From positions 124,001 through 188,000 of the forward strand of contig JAHCVI010000002.1 of NCBI GenBank assembly GCA_019096155.1: a DNA stretch of 64,000 nt, read 5' to 3'. The notes under the pieces are model-generated. The model did no database searches and had not been told where the DNA came from. It saw nothing but the letters and a program-made list of their open reading frames with translations. Source of the stretch: Staphylotrichum longicolle. Its lineage: Eukaryota > Ascomycota > Sordariomycetes > Sordariales > Chaetomiaceae. Shown here piece by piece: positions 47,565 through 57,813 of this stretch (within the stretch, counting starts at the first letter, position 1; each line of letters begins with the position of its first letter). The translations under genes and the position numbers were made by a program.

Positions 47565-48495
47565 GTGTCGCGGATGTTCTCGAGAAACACAAGCATCGGG
47601 AAATGGGTGGACAGCGAATAATAGCTTTGAACTTTGGGCCTTTGCTGACATTGGCCTCGGAAGTTGAGGCTCGGGCTTGCTAGACAGTGGGCTCACCACA
47701 AGGGCATGAGTCTCTGCGTCTGGACCTGGTGCTCGGGTGTGTTTTCTCAGTCATCGCAACAGGCACTGTTTCAGACGCCCTTCTCTCTGCATCATTCACA
47801 TTCTCCTGGTTCCTTCCCCCTTCTCCTTCTTCGCGCCGTCAACTGGTGACTGGAACCACGGTCGCAGCGACTCGCACCCGGGGATCCTCGTCACAGCCAA
47901 CGACACACGCCTTGTGACATTTCCCCTGAGGGGCCCAAACTCCCGGGCGTCCTCAGCTGACCGCCACGACGACCCGAGACCACGGCTGAACCGGAGCGCC
48001 CAATTGAGTGCCGCCGCGCGTGTCGCCCTGCGGAAAAGGTGACTCGGGCGTGGTCCGGGTCCACCGTAATGTGAGGCGCCAGTAGAATTGTCGGTGAGGG
48101 CCGCCACGTCACCCTGAGGAGAGACGGGCCCCTGCCAAGTGGCCATGGGTCTGGGTGAGGTTGGTCCCGCCTCGGGCAGTGTTGTTGGGCTCCAACTAAT
48201 CCCCGGGACGTGGCCATGGCTTGATTGGATTTGACACATATTTTGTAGCGCTCGATTGGGTCACCGTTCAGGGGCCAGAAATGCCCTGGCCGTCGCAGTG
48301 AGGCGACCTTGGGCATGAACAACTCGCTTCGGCCCGTGACGGATGCATCTTAAATAGAGGGCGCTTTGTCGAGGACAACGAGCTTGACTTTCCTTCTCTC
48401 AGTGCACCAAAGCAAACAACCCACGATCCTGTCACCCAAAATTTGACATCTTCCAGCCTCTCACACAAAGGCACCTCTTCTCACAAACAGCAAAC
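47565..48495. promoter_or_regulatory. Upstream region of the 48496 gene with TATA-like element
   Basis: No coding frame is convincing. A TTAAATAG element at 48350-48357 lies about 140 bases before the ATG at 48496 and may be a TATA box. CT-rich and CACAAA-rich leader sequence follows. Confidence 0.4.
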
Positions 48496-49228
48496 ATGGA
48501 CGCTCAGGAGCTTGTAAGTGGCGGCCCATTCCCCGACGATGTGATGCGCGCCGAGCTGACACGTTCGACACCAGAGAAGACGCTGGACCGACAAGACCAA
48601 CGCCGTCTTCGGGCCCCGCGACCGGTTCGACTACCGCGAGTATGCGGCCGTGAACTACGAGCGCGAGTTCGACTTCAGGGGCTGTCGAAGCATCGTCTTC
48701 CTCCACGGCGAGCGGACTGGCCGCGAGGAGGACGTCCTGCTGCTGACCCAGGGCTCCGGCCACATGACGCTGCCCGCCGGCGTCCAGGTCCTGGTGCAGT
48801 CGGGCTACGCCCGGTGCGAGCCCGCGGCATCGGCTGGCGGCGGTTCGACCGTCGTCGGAAGGGGTGTGCGCGCCCCGCCCTCGAGCCGTGTTTCGGGCTA
48901 TGCCCGCTCTTCGGCCGACTCCGGCTATAGCGGATCGGGCCGGAGCTACGCCGACAGCTACCGTCCCAGCCCTCCCCGCGACGCCGCCTCGTTCAACCGC
49001 GGCAGTGGCGGCAGCGCCTACATGTCTGCCTGCGACGTCCCCCTGCCGCACAGCACCGTCGGCCGGAGGAGCAGCGCCGACTCGGACGACTGGGAGGTGG
49101 TTGACCAGATGCAGATGGGCGACGACGACGGCTGCAGCATCGCTCCCAGCGAGAGCATCAGCTCTGTCGGCAGCCGCCGCGGCGCGAGCCACAGTGGTGC
49201 CAGCCACTTTTCCCGCCGCTACACCTAG
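48496..49228 (+). CDS. Small hypothetical protein, Ser/Gly/Tyr-rich
   Basis: Two exons (48496-48513, 48575-49228) give 223 residues. The first exon is 18 nt (MDAQEL) and phase 0. The N-terminal 90 residues look folded: WTDKTNAVFGPRDRFDYREY, FDFRGCRSIVFLHGERTGRE, then DVLLLTQGSGHMTLPAGVQV. The rest is Ser/Gly/Tyr/Arg-rich and disordered (SGYARSSADSGYSGSG), then a short acidic segment with DDWEVVDQMQMGDDDG and a basic Ser-rich end. There is no signal peptide or membrane segment. I do not recognise the family. A strong promoter-like leader and regular codon use support expression. Confidence 0.75.
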
Positions 49229-50200
49229 AACTCTTGGGTTCTGCGTTCCGCGCCGGGATTTGGGGAGACATGGGAACGGCAAGGCCTCTGAAAAAGGGGC
49301 TTGTACAGGGTCAGCTCCGCATTACTCGAGTCCGGGGTCCGATGCTCAGGACCGAGCCGTTTAGACTGGGTGGTGCTCGGGCCTGACTAGAACTTGCTGC
49401 TGCCCATTCTCCTGTCTCCCACGCGGAACCGAGCATTAGATTGAGTTAGGGGGCATCTGGAGGGATTCGTCTTCGTTTCATTGTATTGGTTGCATCTGAG
49501 GAGTTTGGTCAGGGATTGAGCATCGGACGAAGAGGATAGAAGCATGATGGGGTTAACTTTATGTATGGGTTTTGCGTTTTGACATTGAGACTGATAATGT
49601 TATCCATCTGGGTCGGACTGTTTGATATTATGGACAGTGAATAACCGTGCTGTTGTCTTAAATGAGGCATCTTGCCGACCAAAAGTGACCAGTGTGGAAT
49701 TGTGGATTCAACCCAACCCGATGTCGGTTGCCCAGCCGAGTGGAACGGTGTATAAATAGCCGGCACAGCAAGCGTCTAGAAACACCCCATGGATCGCTGT
49801 CAGCCCGGTCACAAAAAAAGTATGGCTGCACATAAAGTGTCTGTATGTGCCGGGAACTTTCGTTTGCGTTTTTTGTAGCGGAACCAATCTGACGCAACTC
49901 TCGGACCTGGTAAGGAACTTTTGGTTGGGCAGGCCAGGCTCCACTCGGATTTCATTCTTGGGAGATGAGTTATTAGCGCCCAGTCCCGGTTCTGTGTCTA
50001 GAGAGGTCGCAGGATTCAACATCCAAGGCCCTTGAATGGTCCTTATTCACGACTGATCAGCGCCAAACCCAACACAGGCAGAAGTCATTGCCATTGCTCC
50101 GTCTTCATAAGGTTGATGGGTTTGCCCTAGAGCAGCAAATCTCCGCTACGGCATCAACTTCTTCAACGTCTGAGGCCAGCCGCCAAACACACACAGCAGA
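49229..50200. other. Intergenic region with orphan TATA box
   Basis: No called gene. A TATAAATA element is at 49751-49758, 450 bases before the P450 start; the next ATG (49789) opens only a short frame. It may be a distal promoter for the P450 with a long leader, or mark a small transcript. Confidence 0.4.
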
Positions 50201-52074
50201 ATGATTGCGAACCTTGTTATTCTGGCCCTCCCCCTGGTGGCCGCATACTTGTTCACAGCAATATGGCACCGCCGATTCAAACAATTTGCAAATTTCCCCC
50301 AGTTCAAGCCCTCCTTCTTCTGGGGCCACTTGCAAACGATCCACGAGTACACCCTCAAAGGCCCCCCCAAAGGCCACCATGGTATGTTCAGTCCCGAAAA
50401 TGCTCCAGAGCGCGATGGCAACAGGCATTTGACTGCCCCTTACAGACCCGGTTTTTGCGAAGATGGCCAAGGAACTGGGAAACCCCCCGCTCATGTTCTT
50501 CGACCTCCGGCCCGTCAGCTATCCAATGGTCGTGGTAAACAGCCACGAGGTCGCTGAGCAGATTTCCCGCGTGTCTCGACAGTACCCCTGGAGCGCCCCG
50601 AAGTCTCCCACGCTCGGCGCCTTGGTGCGGCTGACGGGGCCAGAGTCAATCTTGACGAGACAGGTAGGTCTACACTCACCCGCGGCTCAATTGACCTCAG
50701 TCCGTGTTAACCAGGACGGACCCTAGGGCGAGGACTGGAAGCAAGTGAGGAAGAGATTCAACCCGGGCTTTGCGCCCCAGCATCTCATGACTCTCCTGCC
50801 TTGCATCCTGGACAAGACGGACATCTTCCTGGAGCACCTTGACCGCTACGCCAGCTCAGACAAAGAGTTCCCCCTCAACAAACTGACCATCAACCTGACG
50901 TTTGACATTATCGGGGCCATTACCATGAACGTCGACTTTGACGCGCAGCACTCCGAGTCCTCGGCCCAGGGCGAGTTTATCAGGCTTTATGACCAGCTGC
51001 TCAAGCTGTACACGGCGGGCGACAGCCGGTTTCCGCGGTGGATGCATCCGCTGGGCGAATGGGGCCGCTACCGGCTCGGCAAGCAGATCGACTGGCACCT
51101 CGAGAAGCTGATTCGGGCGAAGCATGCTGAGCAGCAGAGGCAGCAGCAGCAGCAAGCCACCAAGACCAAGGCCCGTGACATTCTCAGCCTGAGTCTGCAG
51201 GGCAGCGACGAACTCAGCAAGGAGCTTCTTGCGGACACGCGCGATCAGATCAAGACATTCCTGTTTGCCGGCCACGACACGACCGGCATCCTCCTGGCAT
51301 GGCTCTTCTACGAGCTGTCCAGATCGCCACATGTGCTCAAGGCGGTCCGCGACGAGCTTGACGAGGTTCTTGGCCCGGACACAGACCCGGCGGCTGTGCG
51401 GGCGAAGTTGCTGGCGCCTGGCGGGGAGGAGCTGATTCACCGCATGTCCTACACGACGGCCGTGATCAAGGAGACCCTCCGCCTCTACCCCCCGGCTGGC
51501 ACGGCACGCATGACACCACCCGGCGCTGGCTTCACGGTGAACACCCCCGATGGGCAAACCTTCTGTTTGGATGGCGCCATCCTTTACAACTGCGCAACCA
51601 TCATCCAGCGGGATCGACGTGTGTTTGGGGAGACGGCCGACGATTTCGTCCCGGAGCGGTGGCTTGGCGATAAGTCGGGCATCATGAGTGCGGGCGCACA
51701 AGAGGACGCGGAGCAGCAGGGCGACGGCAGCGGGAGAAAGATCCCGCCAGGCGCATGGCGGCCGTTCGAACGCGGCCCTCGCAACTGCATCGGGCAGGAC
51801 CTCGCTACCATCGAGGCCCGTGTCATCGTCGCGGCTGTGGCGAGACGGTACGACTTTATCAAGGTTGGGCTCGGAGAGCTTGATCTCAATGAAAAGGGCC
51901 AGCCGGTACTCAACGACAAGGGGCAATACAAGACCAAGTCAGACATGTACAATGTGAGTGATCCAGACGCTGCGCCAGGCTTACCGGAACCAGAAGGCTG
52001 ACTGCGTCAAGACTGCACAGGTGACCGCTAAGCCGGTCGATGCGATGAGGATGAAGGTGAGACGGAGGCCATGA
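50201..52074 (+). CDS. Cytochrome P450 monooxygenase
   Basis: Haem monooxygenase with an N-terminal membrane anchor (ANLVILALPLVAAYLFTAIW, residues 3-22). Four exons (50201-50381, 50446-50663, 50727-51953, 52021-52074) sum to 559 codons plus stop. The I-helix reads FAGHDTTG (about 313-320), ExxR is at about 382-385 (KETLRLYPP), the PERW motif is present, and the haem loop FERGPRNCIG places the ligand at about Cys487. The last short exon adds VTAKPVDAMRMKVRRRP, the usual C-terminal strand; without it the frame would end in an unrelated tail. A Gln-rich stretch (about 270-276) and a Gln/Gly-rich insert before the haem loop make it longer than average. The family resembles fungal P450s with ERGPRNCIGQ loops; the substrate is unknown. 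Confidence 0.92.
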
Positions 52075-52961
52075 TGTGCGTTGTGCAATTGGGATATCGA
52101 GGGGATGAGACGGAGTTAGGAGGAACAGGGCGGGATTACAACATGTGTGTGCGCGTGGTGTTGCAGAGTATTGAGATGGAAAACGCAACCTGGCTTCTGG
52201 CTCTGATGGAGCTTAAAGGAACCAGTGGACCTTAACTCGAGCCGGTCCCCGGGGGCATTCGACGAAAAAGGCACCGGTTGCGAAGCATTCGAAACCCACT
52301 CGGCTGGGACACGACTTTCTCTCGTGCTCGAGTGGCGTTTTCCAGTGGGCGGCGTGGGATCGGCGGCTCAAGAATGGAACGGCATGGGCCATGGTTGGGA
52401 ATCTATTCAGGGGTGTTGGAAAGTTGGATGTAAATGGCCACGGGAGGCTCGTTTAGAGGGACCAAGCGGCGCCGTCATTTCGTGGAGCACACGAGCACAA
52501 GGTGGGAGCGTTCTTAAATTAGTGCCCTGACGTCAGTCTCGGACCAGGACTGCGGCTGTCAGAATGCAAGGGCGCAGGATGGGGATGGCAGGCGCTATTT
52601 ACCCCACATGCACATCGGTTAGGCATCCGTGGCATGCAACCGAAGCTTCCCCCACCTTCACGATCCCGCAGCTTGGATTCTCGGTCTACTTGAGACTCCC
52701 CAGCGCCCTTTGGACCCAGAATGCCCGCCGTCCTTCTCGACTGACGGCCGGAGGGCCCCACTTGCGGCGCCGGACGGGGAAGCGTGGAGTTACCGCCCCC
52801 GCCAAGTATAAATCCGAGGCCAGTTGTGATCAAACAGAAACACACTGCCTGTGTCGGTCGGTGACGTTGGGAGCTCGTGCTGTTTGATGCACCTTCTCTC
52901 TCCTGCTTCAGATTTCTGAGTAGTTTCGTCGGGGAGCCGAGCCAGGCGAGAAGCAAGAGTG
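52075..52961. other. Intergenic region
   Basis: No supportable gene between the P450 and the 2EXR gene. The last 150 bases hold the promoter and leader of the latter; AAGTATAAAT at about 52802-52811 is a possible TATA element, about 150 bases before the ATG. Confidence 0.45.
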
Positions 52962-54092
52962 ATGGCTTCAGACCACGAGTTGCTAGTCGGGACGACACTG
53001 TCACAGTTTACCCAGTTCCGCCTCGACGCCGAGTCCCCGTCCGACCCGCACAAAGGTACCATTAACGCCGGTGCTCCCGCGCCATCCCTCTCTGTGACCG
53101 TGACCGAGCTCCCGTCTCCGCCAGCCTCGCCGACTGCGAGTGCGGAGATCGAGGCAACCCCTGACGAGCCCGCCTCTCCTGCGCGACTTGCGCCCGGCAC
53201 GTTTGCGTACTTTCCCTTGCTCCCGGCGGAGCTGCGTCTCAAGATATGGTGAGTCTTTCCATCCGTCCCACCTCAACCTCATTGGAGGAGGTGACCAGAC
53301 CCGCCCGAGTTTCAAGCTGCGACCGCACGGCACCCACCTGCATCCCCGGACTGCCGGAGTCGTTGATCAGCGGAACTGACGGGTGGTGCAACCAGGCACA
53401 TGTCCTTCCTGCCCCGGACGGTGGAGCTCCACACGCGGCGCTCCCATTACGCAAACGATGACCAGCACCGCGGCACGCCCAAATGGCAGTCCGAGTCGCG
53501 CAACCCAGCCGCGCTGTCTGTCAACGCCGAGGCCCGCGCCGCCGCCCTCGAGTGCTACACGGTCGCGCTGCCCCTGTTTGAGGCCCCGTCACGTACGCCG
53601 ACGTTTGAGCGGCCGGGTGACCTCTTACAGGCCAGCGACCGGGTCCTGTATCTGAACCTGGAGCAGGACACAGTCGTCTTGCTTGGCGACCTGCAGTACA
53701 CGCGCCTGACGAAGCTGCTCGAATGGTTCCGCAACATGGACAAGCCCACGCGGGGCCGGAATGCGGGCGCCGCCAGGGGGAAGGGGCTGAGAAGGCTCGC
53801 TTTGAGCGTGGCACTTTGGGCCCCCGAGGTGGGTGCTGCCACCCTCAAGGCGTTTGCGCGCACCGTTTTTGCCGACATTGAAGAGTTCGTTTTGTTCATG
53901 TACTCGGAGCGCCTGCCACCGCCGGGTTGGATGGGCGGGTCGTGCGTGCTCGAGGAGGCCGCAGCGGACACCGACTACTACCGTCGCTTCGTCATCTCCA
54001 GGGGGAGGCAGTTCCGTATGGGCGATGGCTGGATGGTCGTTGGCAAGCGGCCGATGAAAGTGGCAGATATATGTTTTCGAGACGGTTGGTGA
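52962..54092 (+). CDS. 2EXR-domain protein
   Basis: Two exons (52962-53248, 53396-54092) give 327 residues. After an 80-residue Pro/Ser/Glu-rich N-terminus the chain carries the 2EXR signature FAYFPLLPAELRLKIW (about residues 81-96), an F-box-like motif found in large families of filamentous-fungal proteins of unknown function. Splicing joins it to HMSFLPRTVELHTRRS. A helix with NAEARAAALECYTVALPLF follows (the usual position of N-x-ES-R in this family), then a C-terminal region with a predicted strand (DRVLYLNLEQDTVVLLGDL). The protein is probably cytosolic or nuclear. The ATG at 52962 is the first in frame. Confidence 0.82.
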
Positions 54093-54312
54093 GCGCTTCT
54101 TGTGTTAAGGCAAAGTGTATTAGCATATCGGAGTCAAATGTCTGGTTTGGTACTTTCTGTGTTAGCCCAGTCCCTGAACTTTTGGCTCTCCTGCTCACGC
54201 TCGCCATGGGCGCCACCGCGGGATCCAAACCAAGGAACAGGCCCAGCCTCTATATTGCCCCCTGATATGGTACAGAATTATACACGCGTCTATCAATACA
54301 CGGCCGCTGTCT

Positions 54313-55291
54313 TCATGCCCCCAGCCGCCTGAGGATCTTCTCCCGGACCACCTGCTGGGCGGCTTCGGCGCCGTGCTGTAGAGAAATGGCGCCGATAATC
54401 GCAAAGAGCGATGTATTGAGTACGGGGGTCAGACCGGAGGCCTCGAGGTTTTCGGGCTAAATATTGGGAGGCTCATGTTAACTGCCGCTCTCCACAGCAT
54501 TTGCGAGCGTTGTCTGCGGTGTTCACATACCATCCTCGGCTTCCACCTCGTCACCTCTGCGAGGCCAACATCAATCGCCAGCTTCGCCAGCTTCTCCTTT
54601 GAAACGACCGTTTGGGGCTGCCTGGTGTTGAGCTTGTCGACGTTTGCAAGGGCGCTGTGTTTGAACGGCTCGCGGCCGAACGAATCCTCGGCCGCTTCTC
54701 GCGCCGCGGCCGGCGTGACCATGATGTGCCGTGTGGTTTCAAAAGAGACAATCAACCGCCCTGTGGAATATCCAGTTAGCGCTCCTGCTGGTGTGCGCTG
54801 CGGGGTTTCGGGCGTCTGTGGAAAGATGCCCGGAAGTGTGCCTCAAAAAAACGGCGGGTCGGGAACACACCGAAATACGCCAGCCTTGTGTTGAACCCTC
54901 TCCTCCCCTGGTCAAAACTCTTGTGTGTGACGGCTAGCCACTTGATCTCGTCCGGCAACATCCTGTCTCCCTTGGACCCCAGGAGGCGGTTGTACATGGC
55001 ATCGAGCTTCGCCGGGTCTTCGTTGTTGCTCCAGACCGTGCGGCTGTGCTCCTTGACAACGTTGATGGAGAAACCTGGGCCCTTCATGCGCTCTGGCGTG
55101 TACGACCACCGAGGCCGCTGTTCCTGCTCGGCCGCCGTCTCAACGGCGTCGGTGGTGCGCGTTGCGGAGGTCGACAGTTGGCGCACCGAGTGCTGTCCGA
55201 GGCGCTGCCCGACACACGGCGCAGCACCACTGCATGTTCGGAACGCCTTGCACGTCGCCGAGAAGGCGGAGCGTGATGAGCTGAGGGCCAT
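54313..55291 (-). CDS. Mitochondrial large ribosomal subunit protein mL57 (RNase III-like)
   Basis: Three exons on the minus strand (55291-54871, 54760-54531, 54456-54313) sum to 264 codons plus stop. The N-terminus is Arg/Ser/Ala-rich without acids (MALSSSRSAFSATCKAFRTC), a typical mitochondrial targeting sequence. The body is an RNase III-like helical domain: RLLGSKGDRMLPDEIKWLAV, THKSFDQGRRGFNTRLAYFG, RLIVSFETTRHIMV, KEKLAKLAIDVGLAEVTRWK and LNTSLFAIIGAISLQHGAEA. The acidic metal ligands of active RNase III are not evident, fitting the structural ribosomal protein (yeast MRPL15) rather than a nuclease. It is divergent from Rtt109 with 360 bases between the start codons. Confidence 0.87.
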
Positions 55292-55651
55292 TGAATCGGG
55301 GAATCGGGGGTGCGCGGAGGATTGAGAGGCGGGGGGCTGTGGTGCGTGTTGCTCTGCTGCAACTCCAATCTCCAGATGTCTGTCGGTCGGGCGTCCGGGG
55401 ATTTTTTTTTGCGGCAGGCGATGTGCAGGCAGGTACGCCGGATCCCTGTAGTAATCTTTGCTCTGTCAAAGGCCCATTGAACGATTGGCCAATCCACCCA
55501 CCTCGCGCCAGCCAGCAGCCAAGCAATCTGTTCCCCACCACCATCCAAGCTCGCGTGTCCACCCTTGCCTGAGCGCGTTCCCCATCTCAGTGATTGATTG
55601 ATTGCTGATTGTCACCTTTCGGAGCCCTCTCTTGCGCGCCCACTTGCCGCC
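55292..55651. promoter_or_regulatory. Shared promoter region of mL57 and Rtt109
   Basis: 360 bases between two divergent start codons (mL57 at 55291, Rtt109 at 55652). No TATA box is obvious. A run of nine T lies at 55404-55412. It must contain both promoters and both leaders. Confidence 0.55.
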
Positions 55652-57448
55652 ATGTCGTCTTCCACGCCAACAGCCCCCAAACGCGCCGCGAGCAGCACTA
55701 TTCCTAGCACTGCCAGCTCCCTCCGCGACCGTCTCGCTGAAGTGCTCCCCAAGGGCCACAAGTTCGCCATCCATCACATCTCGACGCCCCCGACGCGCAC
55801 CGAGTCGCTCTGCGCAGCCCCACCAGGGCAACGGCCGGACAAGACTTACAGGGAAAGCCACTTCCTTGCCGTCTCGATCCACCCCAAAGACAAGCCGGTC
55901 GCCCCGTTGAAGCGCGCTTCCCCGGGCGCAGACCACGGCAAGGAGCCAGAGACCGGGAAGCGGGCCTTGGTCTTCGCCGTCGAGGTCTTCATCTTCACCA
56001 CTGCTTACCAGACCACGCTCTTCGTATCCAAGGCCGACTCAACCGGCTACCTCCATTTGCTCAACCTCCCGGACGGCACGCCGTCTCCGATCCGACAGGT
56101 GTGCGCCACCTTCCTCGCATATCTCCTCGACCACCGTCGCCGCCGCCATGTCCATTCCGTCGTCAATCTTTTTGCTCGTGCACAAGCACAATACCTCTTT
56201 CCCGGGAGCGTCAAAAATAAAGGGAAACATGTGCTGGACGACCGGGGGCTTGTCCGGTGGTGGTGCAGGGTCCTGAGCCCGCTGATGGAGGGGCTGAGCA
56301 AGGAGCCGTGGGCCAGCACCAAGGGCTACCTACTTGTTCCCGGATTAGAGGAGTTGGAAACTCGCGCCTTCATTCCACGGACACCAGCGAGCAGGATGAA
56401 TTGGGTTGTGGGTCATCCCCTCGAGCGCGTCTCCCACTACACTCGTCACTTCGATCGGGTGCCGCCTCGGTGCCTCATCCCTGGCTATCCGGACGATCCC
56501 AAGTCCCGGTTCCGTGATGAGCTCGATGAGGAGGTCTCAAAAAAGAAGCAGGGCATCGGGGCGTGGAAGAGCGTCAAGTCTTTGGACCAGTTCTGGGAGT
56601 TGATGGCCTTCCGCCAGGAGTGCTCGAGCGGGCGCATGACTGGTTTCGTGTGGTTGGTATTCGACCCCATACAACCGTCTTCGTCAGACGTTCTCCCTGC
56701 ACCCAAGCTGGCGACGCCTCAGCCCTCCTTCGACTCGTCTCTCCCGCCGACCGTGCTTGGTACCCCGCCTCGGCGACGAGTCGATATCTCGTCGTACACC
56801 CCTCAGTCAAGCCCACTCAAGGCTCCCGCTTCACCCACCGCACCAACGTCACCACCATCCCAGGACACTAAGAAAGCCAAACGGGCGAAAGAAAAGGCAA
56901 AGAAGAAGCTGTCGGGCCGAATCATCCCGCGAGCACCCAAGATCAAGACACACGCTCGAAATTATCTCACCGATCGCCCCACCACAACCGCCTACTACTA
57001 CTGGCCGTCCGAGGGCCGCGGAGACAAGATGGTGGATGAAGCGGCATACAAGCGCATCGTCGAACTCCTGCTTCATCTAGATTTCTCAACACTCGACAAG
57101 GCCATCGGCAGCTCTCATCGGTGGCTCAACGAAGTTGGCATGGGCGACGGGGCGGAAGAGGGTGTCGTGGGTAGGGCAGCCCTCCCCGACTTGCCCAAAG
57201 TCAACGGCGCCGCTGCCGCCGCCGCGGATAGAAACGTGACCAATCTGACTGGTCTTATCAGGAGGAAGAAGGGGCCCCAATCGTCAGGAGCGGATGGCTG
57301 TCAAAATCCGAGTTCTTCCCCAACAACACTTGAGCGACCTACCGCCGACCTTCCAGTAGCGGAAGTGAATGTCCTTGGCTCCAGTCTGGTGCGAAAGAAG
57401 AACAAAGACGCCGAAACCGGGAACGGCACGGCGGTCGTGAGAACCTAG
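55652..57448 (+). CDS. rtt109: Histone acetyltransferase Rtt109 (H3 K56)
   Basis: Fungus-specific histone acetyltransferase that, with chaperones Asf1 and Vps75, acetylates new histone H3 on K56 (and K9/K27) for chromatin assembly and genome stability. Single exon, 598 residues, longer than yeast Rtt109 (436). Family segments are RLAEVLPKGHKFAIHHISTP near the N-terminus, SHFLAVSIHPKD, ALVFAVEVFIFTTAYQTTLF, STGYLHLL, MNWVVGHPLERVSH, then PPRCLIPGYPDDPKSRFRDE, followed by LDQFWELMAFRQECSSGRMT with the substrate-side GFVWLVF. A Pro/Ser/Lys-rich insert (about 360-440) and the C-terminal tail are disordered and basic, probably nuclear. The ATG at 55652 has a GCCGCCATG context; the frame is open upstream without a better start. 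Confidence 0.93.
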   Translation: MSSSTPTAPKRAASSTIPSTASSLRDRLAEVLPKGHKFAIHHISTPPTRTESLCAAPPGQRPDKTYRESHFLAVSIHPKDKPVAPLKRASPGADHGKEPETGKRALVFAVEVFIFTTAYQTTLFVSKADSTGYLHLLNLPDGTPSPIRQVCATFLAYLLDHRRRRHVHSVVNLFARAQAQYLFPGSVKNKGKHVLDDRGLVRWWCRVLSPLMEGLSKEPWASTKGYLLVPGLEELETRAFIPRTPASRMNWVVGHPLERVSHYTRHFDRVPPRCLIPGYPDDPKSRFRDELDEEVSKKKQGIGAWKSVKSLDQFWELMAFRQECSSGRMTGFVWLVFDPIQPSSSDVLPAPKLATPQPSFDSSLPPTVLGTPPRRRVDISSYTPQSSPLKAPASPTAPTSPPSQDTKKAKRAKEKAKKKLSGRIIPRAPKIKTHARNYLTDRPTTTAYYYWPSEGRGDKMVDEAAYKRIVELLLHLDFSTLDKAIGSSHRWLNEVGMGDGAEEGVVGRAALPDLPKVNGAAAAAADRNVTNLTGLIRRKKGPQSSGADGCQNPSSSPTTLERPTADLPVAEVNVLGSSLVRKKNKDAETGNGTAVVRT

Positions 57449-57813
57449 GTGGCGCTTCGGGTCAAAGGGGTTGCCATGATCCGTCGACATGCCTCTCATG
57501 AGGTCGCACACAAAAGCTTAGGTGCGGGGTGACGGTCGATTTCTGACTTTTGCGGTGGTGGGTGAGTGTCATTTTGGTACAGAGTCAGTTGGATTATCAT
57601 TCTGGATCATCCCCCATGACCTTCGGGTCGGGAGCAATTCCACTAACCCAGTATGGACGACCGACCTGCTCTCTCCGCTTCATGTACACCCGGGCGGTCT
57701 TGTGCATTGTGTGGCCGGCCCTTGGATAGAAACCTTGGGTTTACACGAGTTGGGGACGAAACGCGCGCTGGCTCCTGCCACTGCAGCAGTTGTTTTAATG
57801 CAGATCTATCCTT
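57449..57813. other. Intergenic region between convergent genes
   Basis: 3' regions of Rtt109 and of the methyltransferase gene; no feature seen. Confidence 0.5.
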
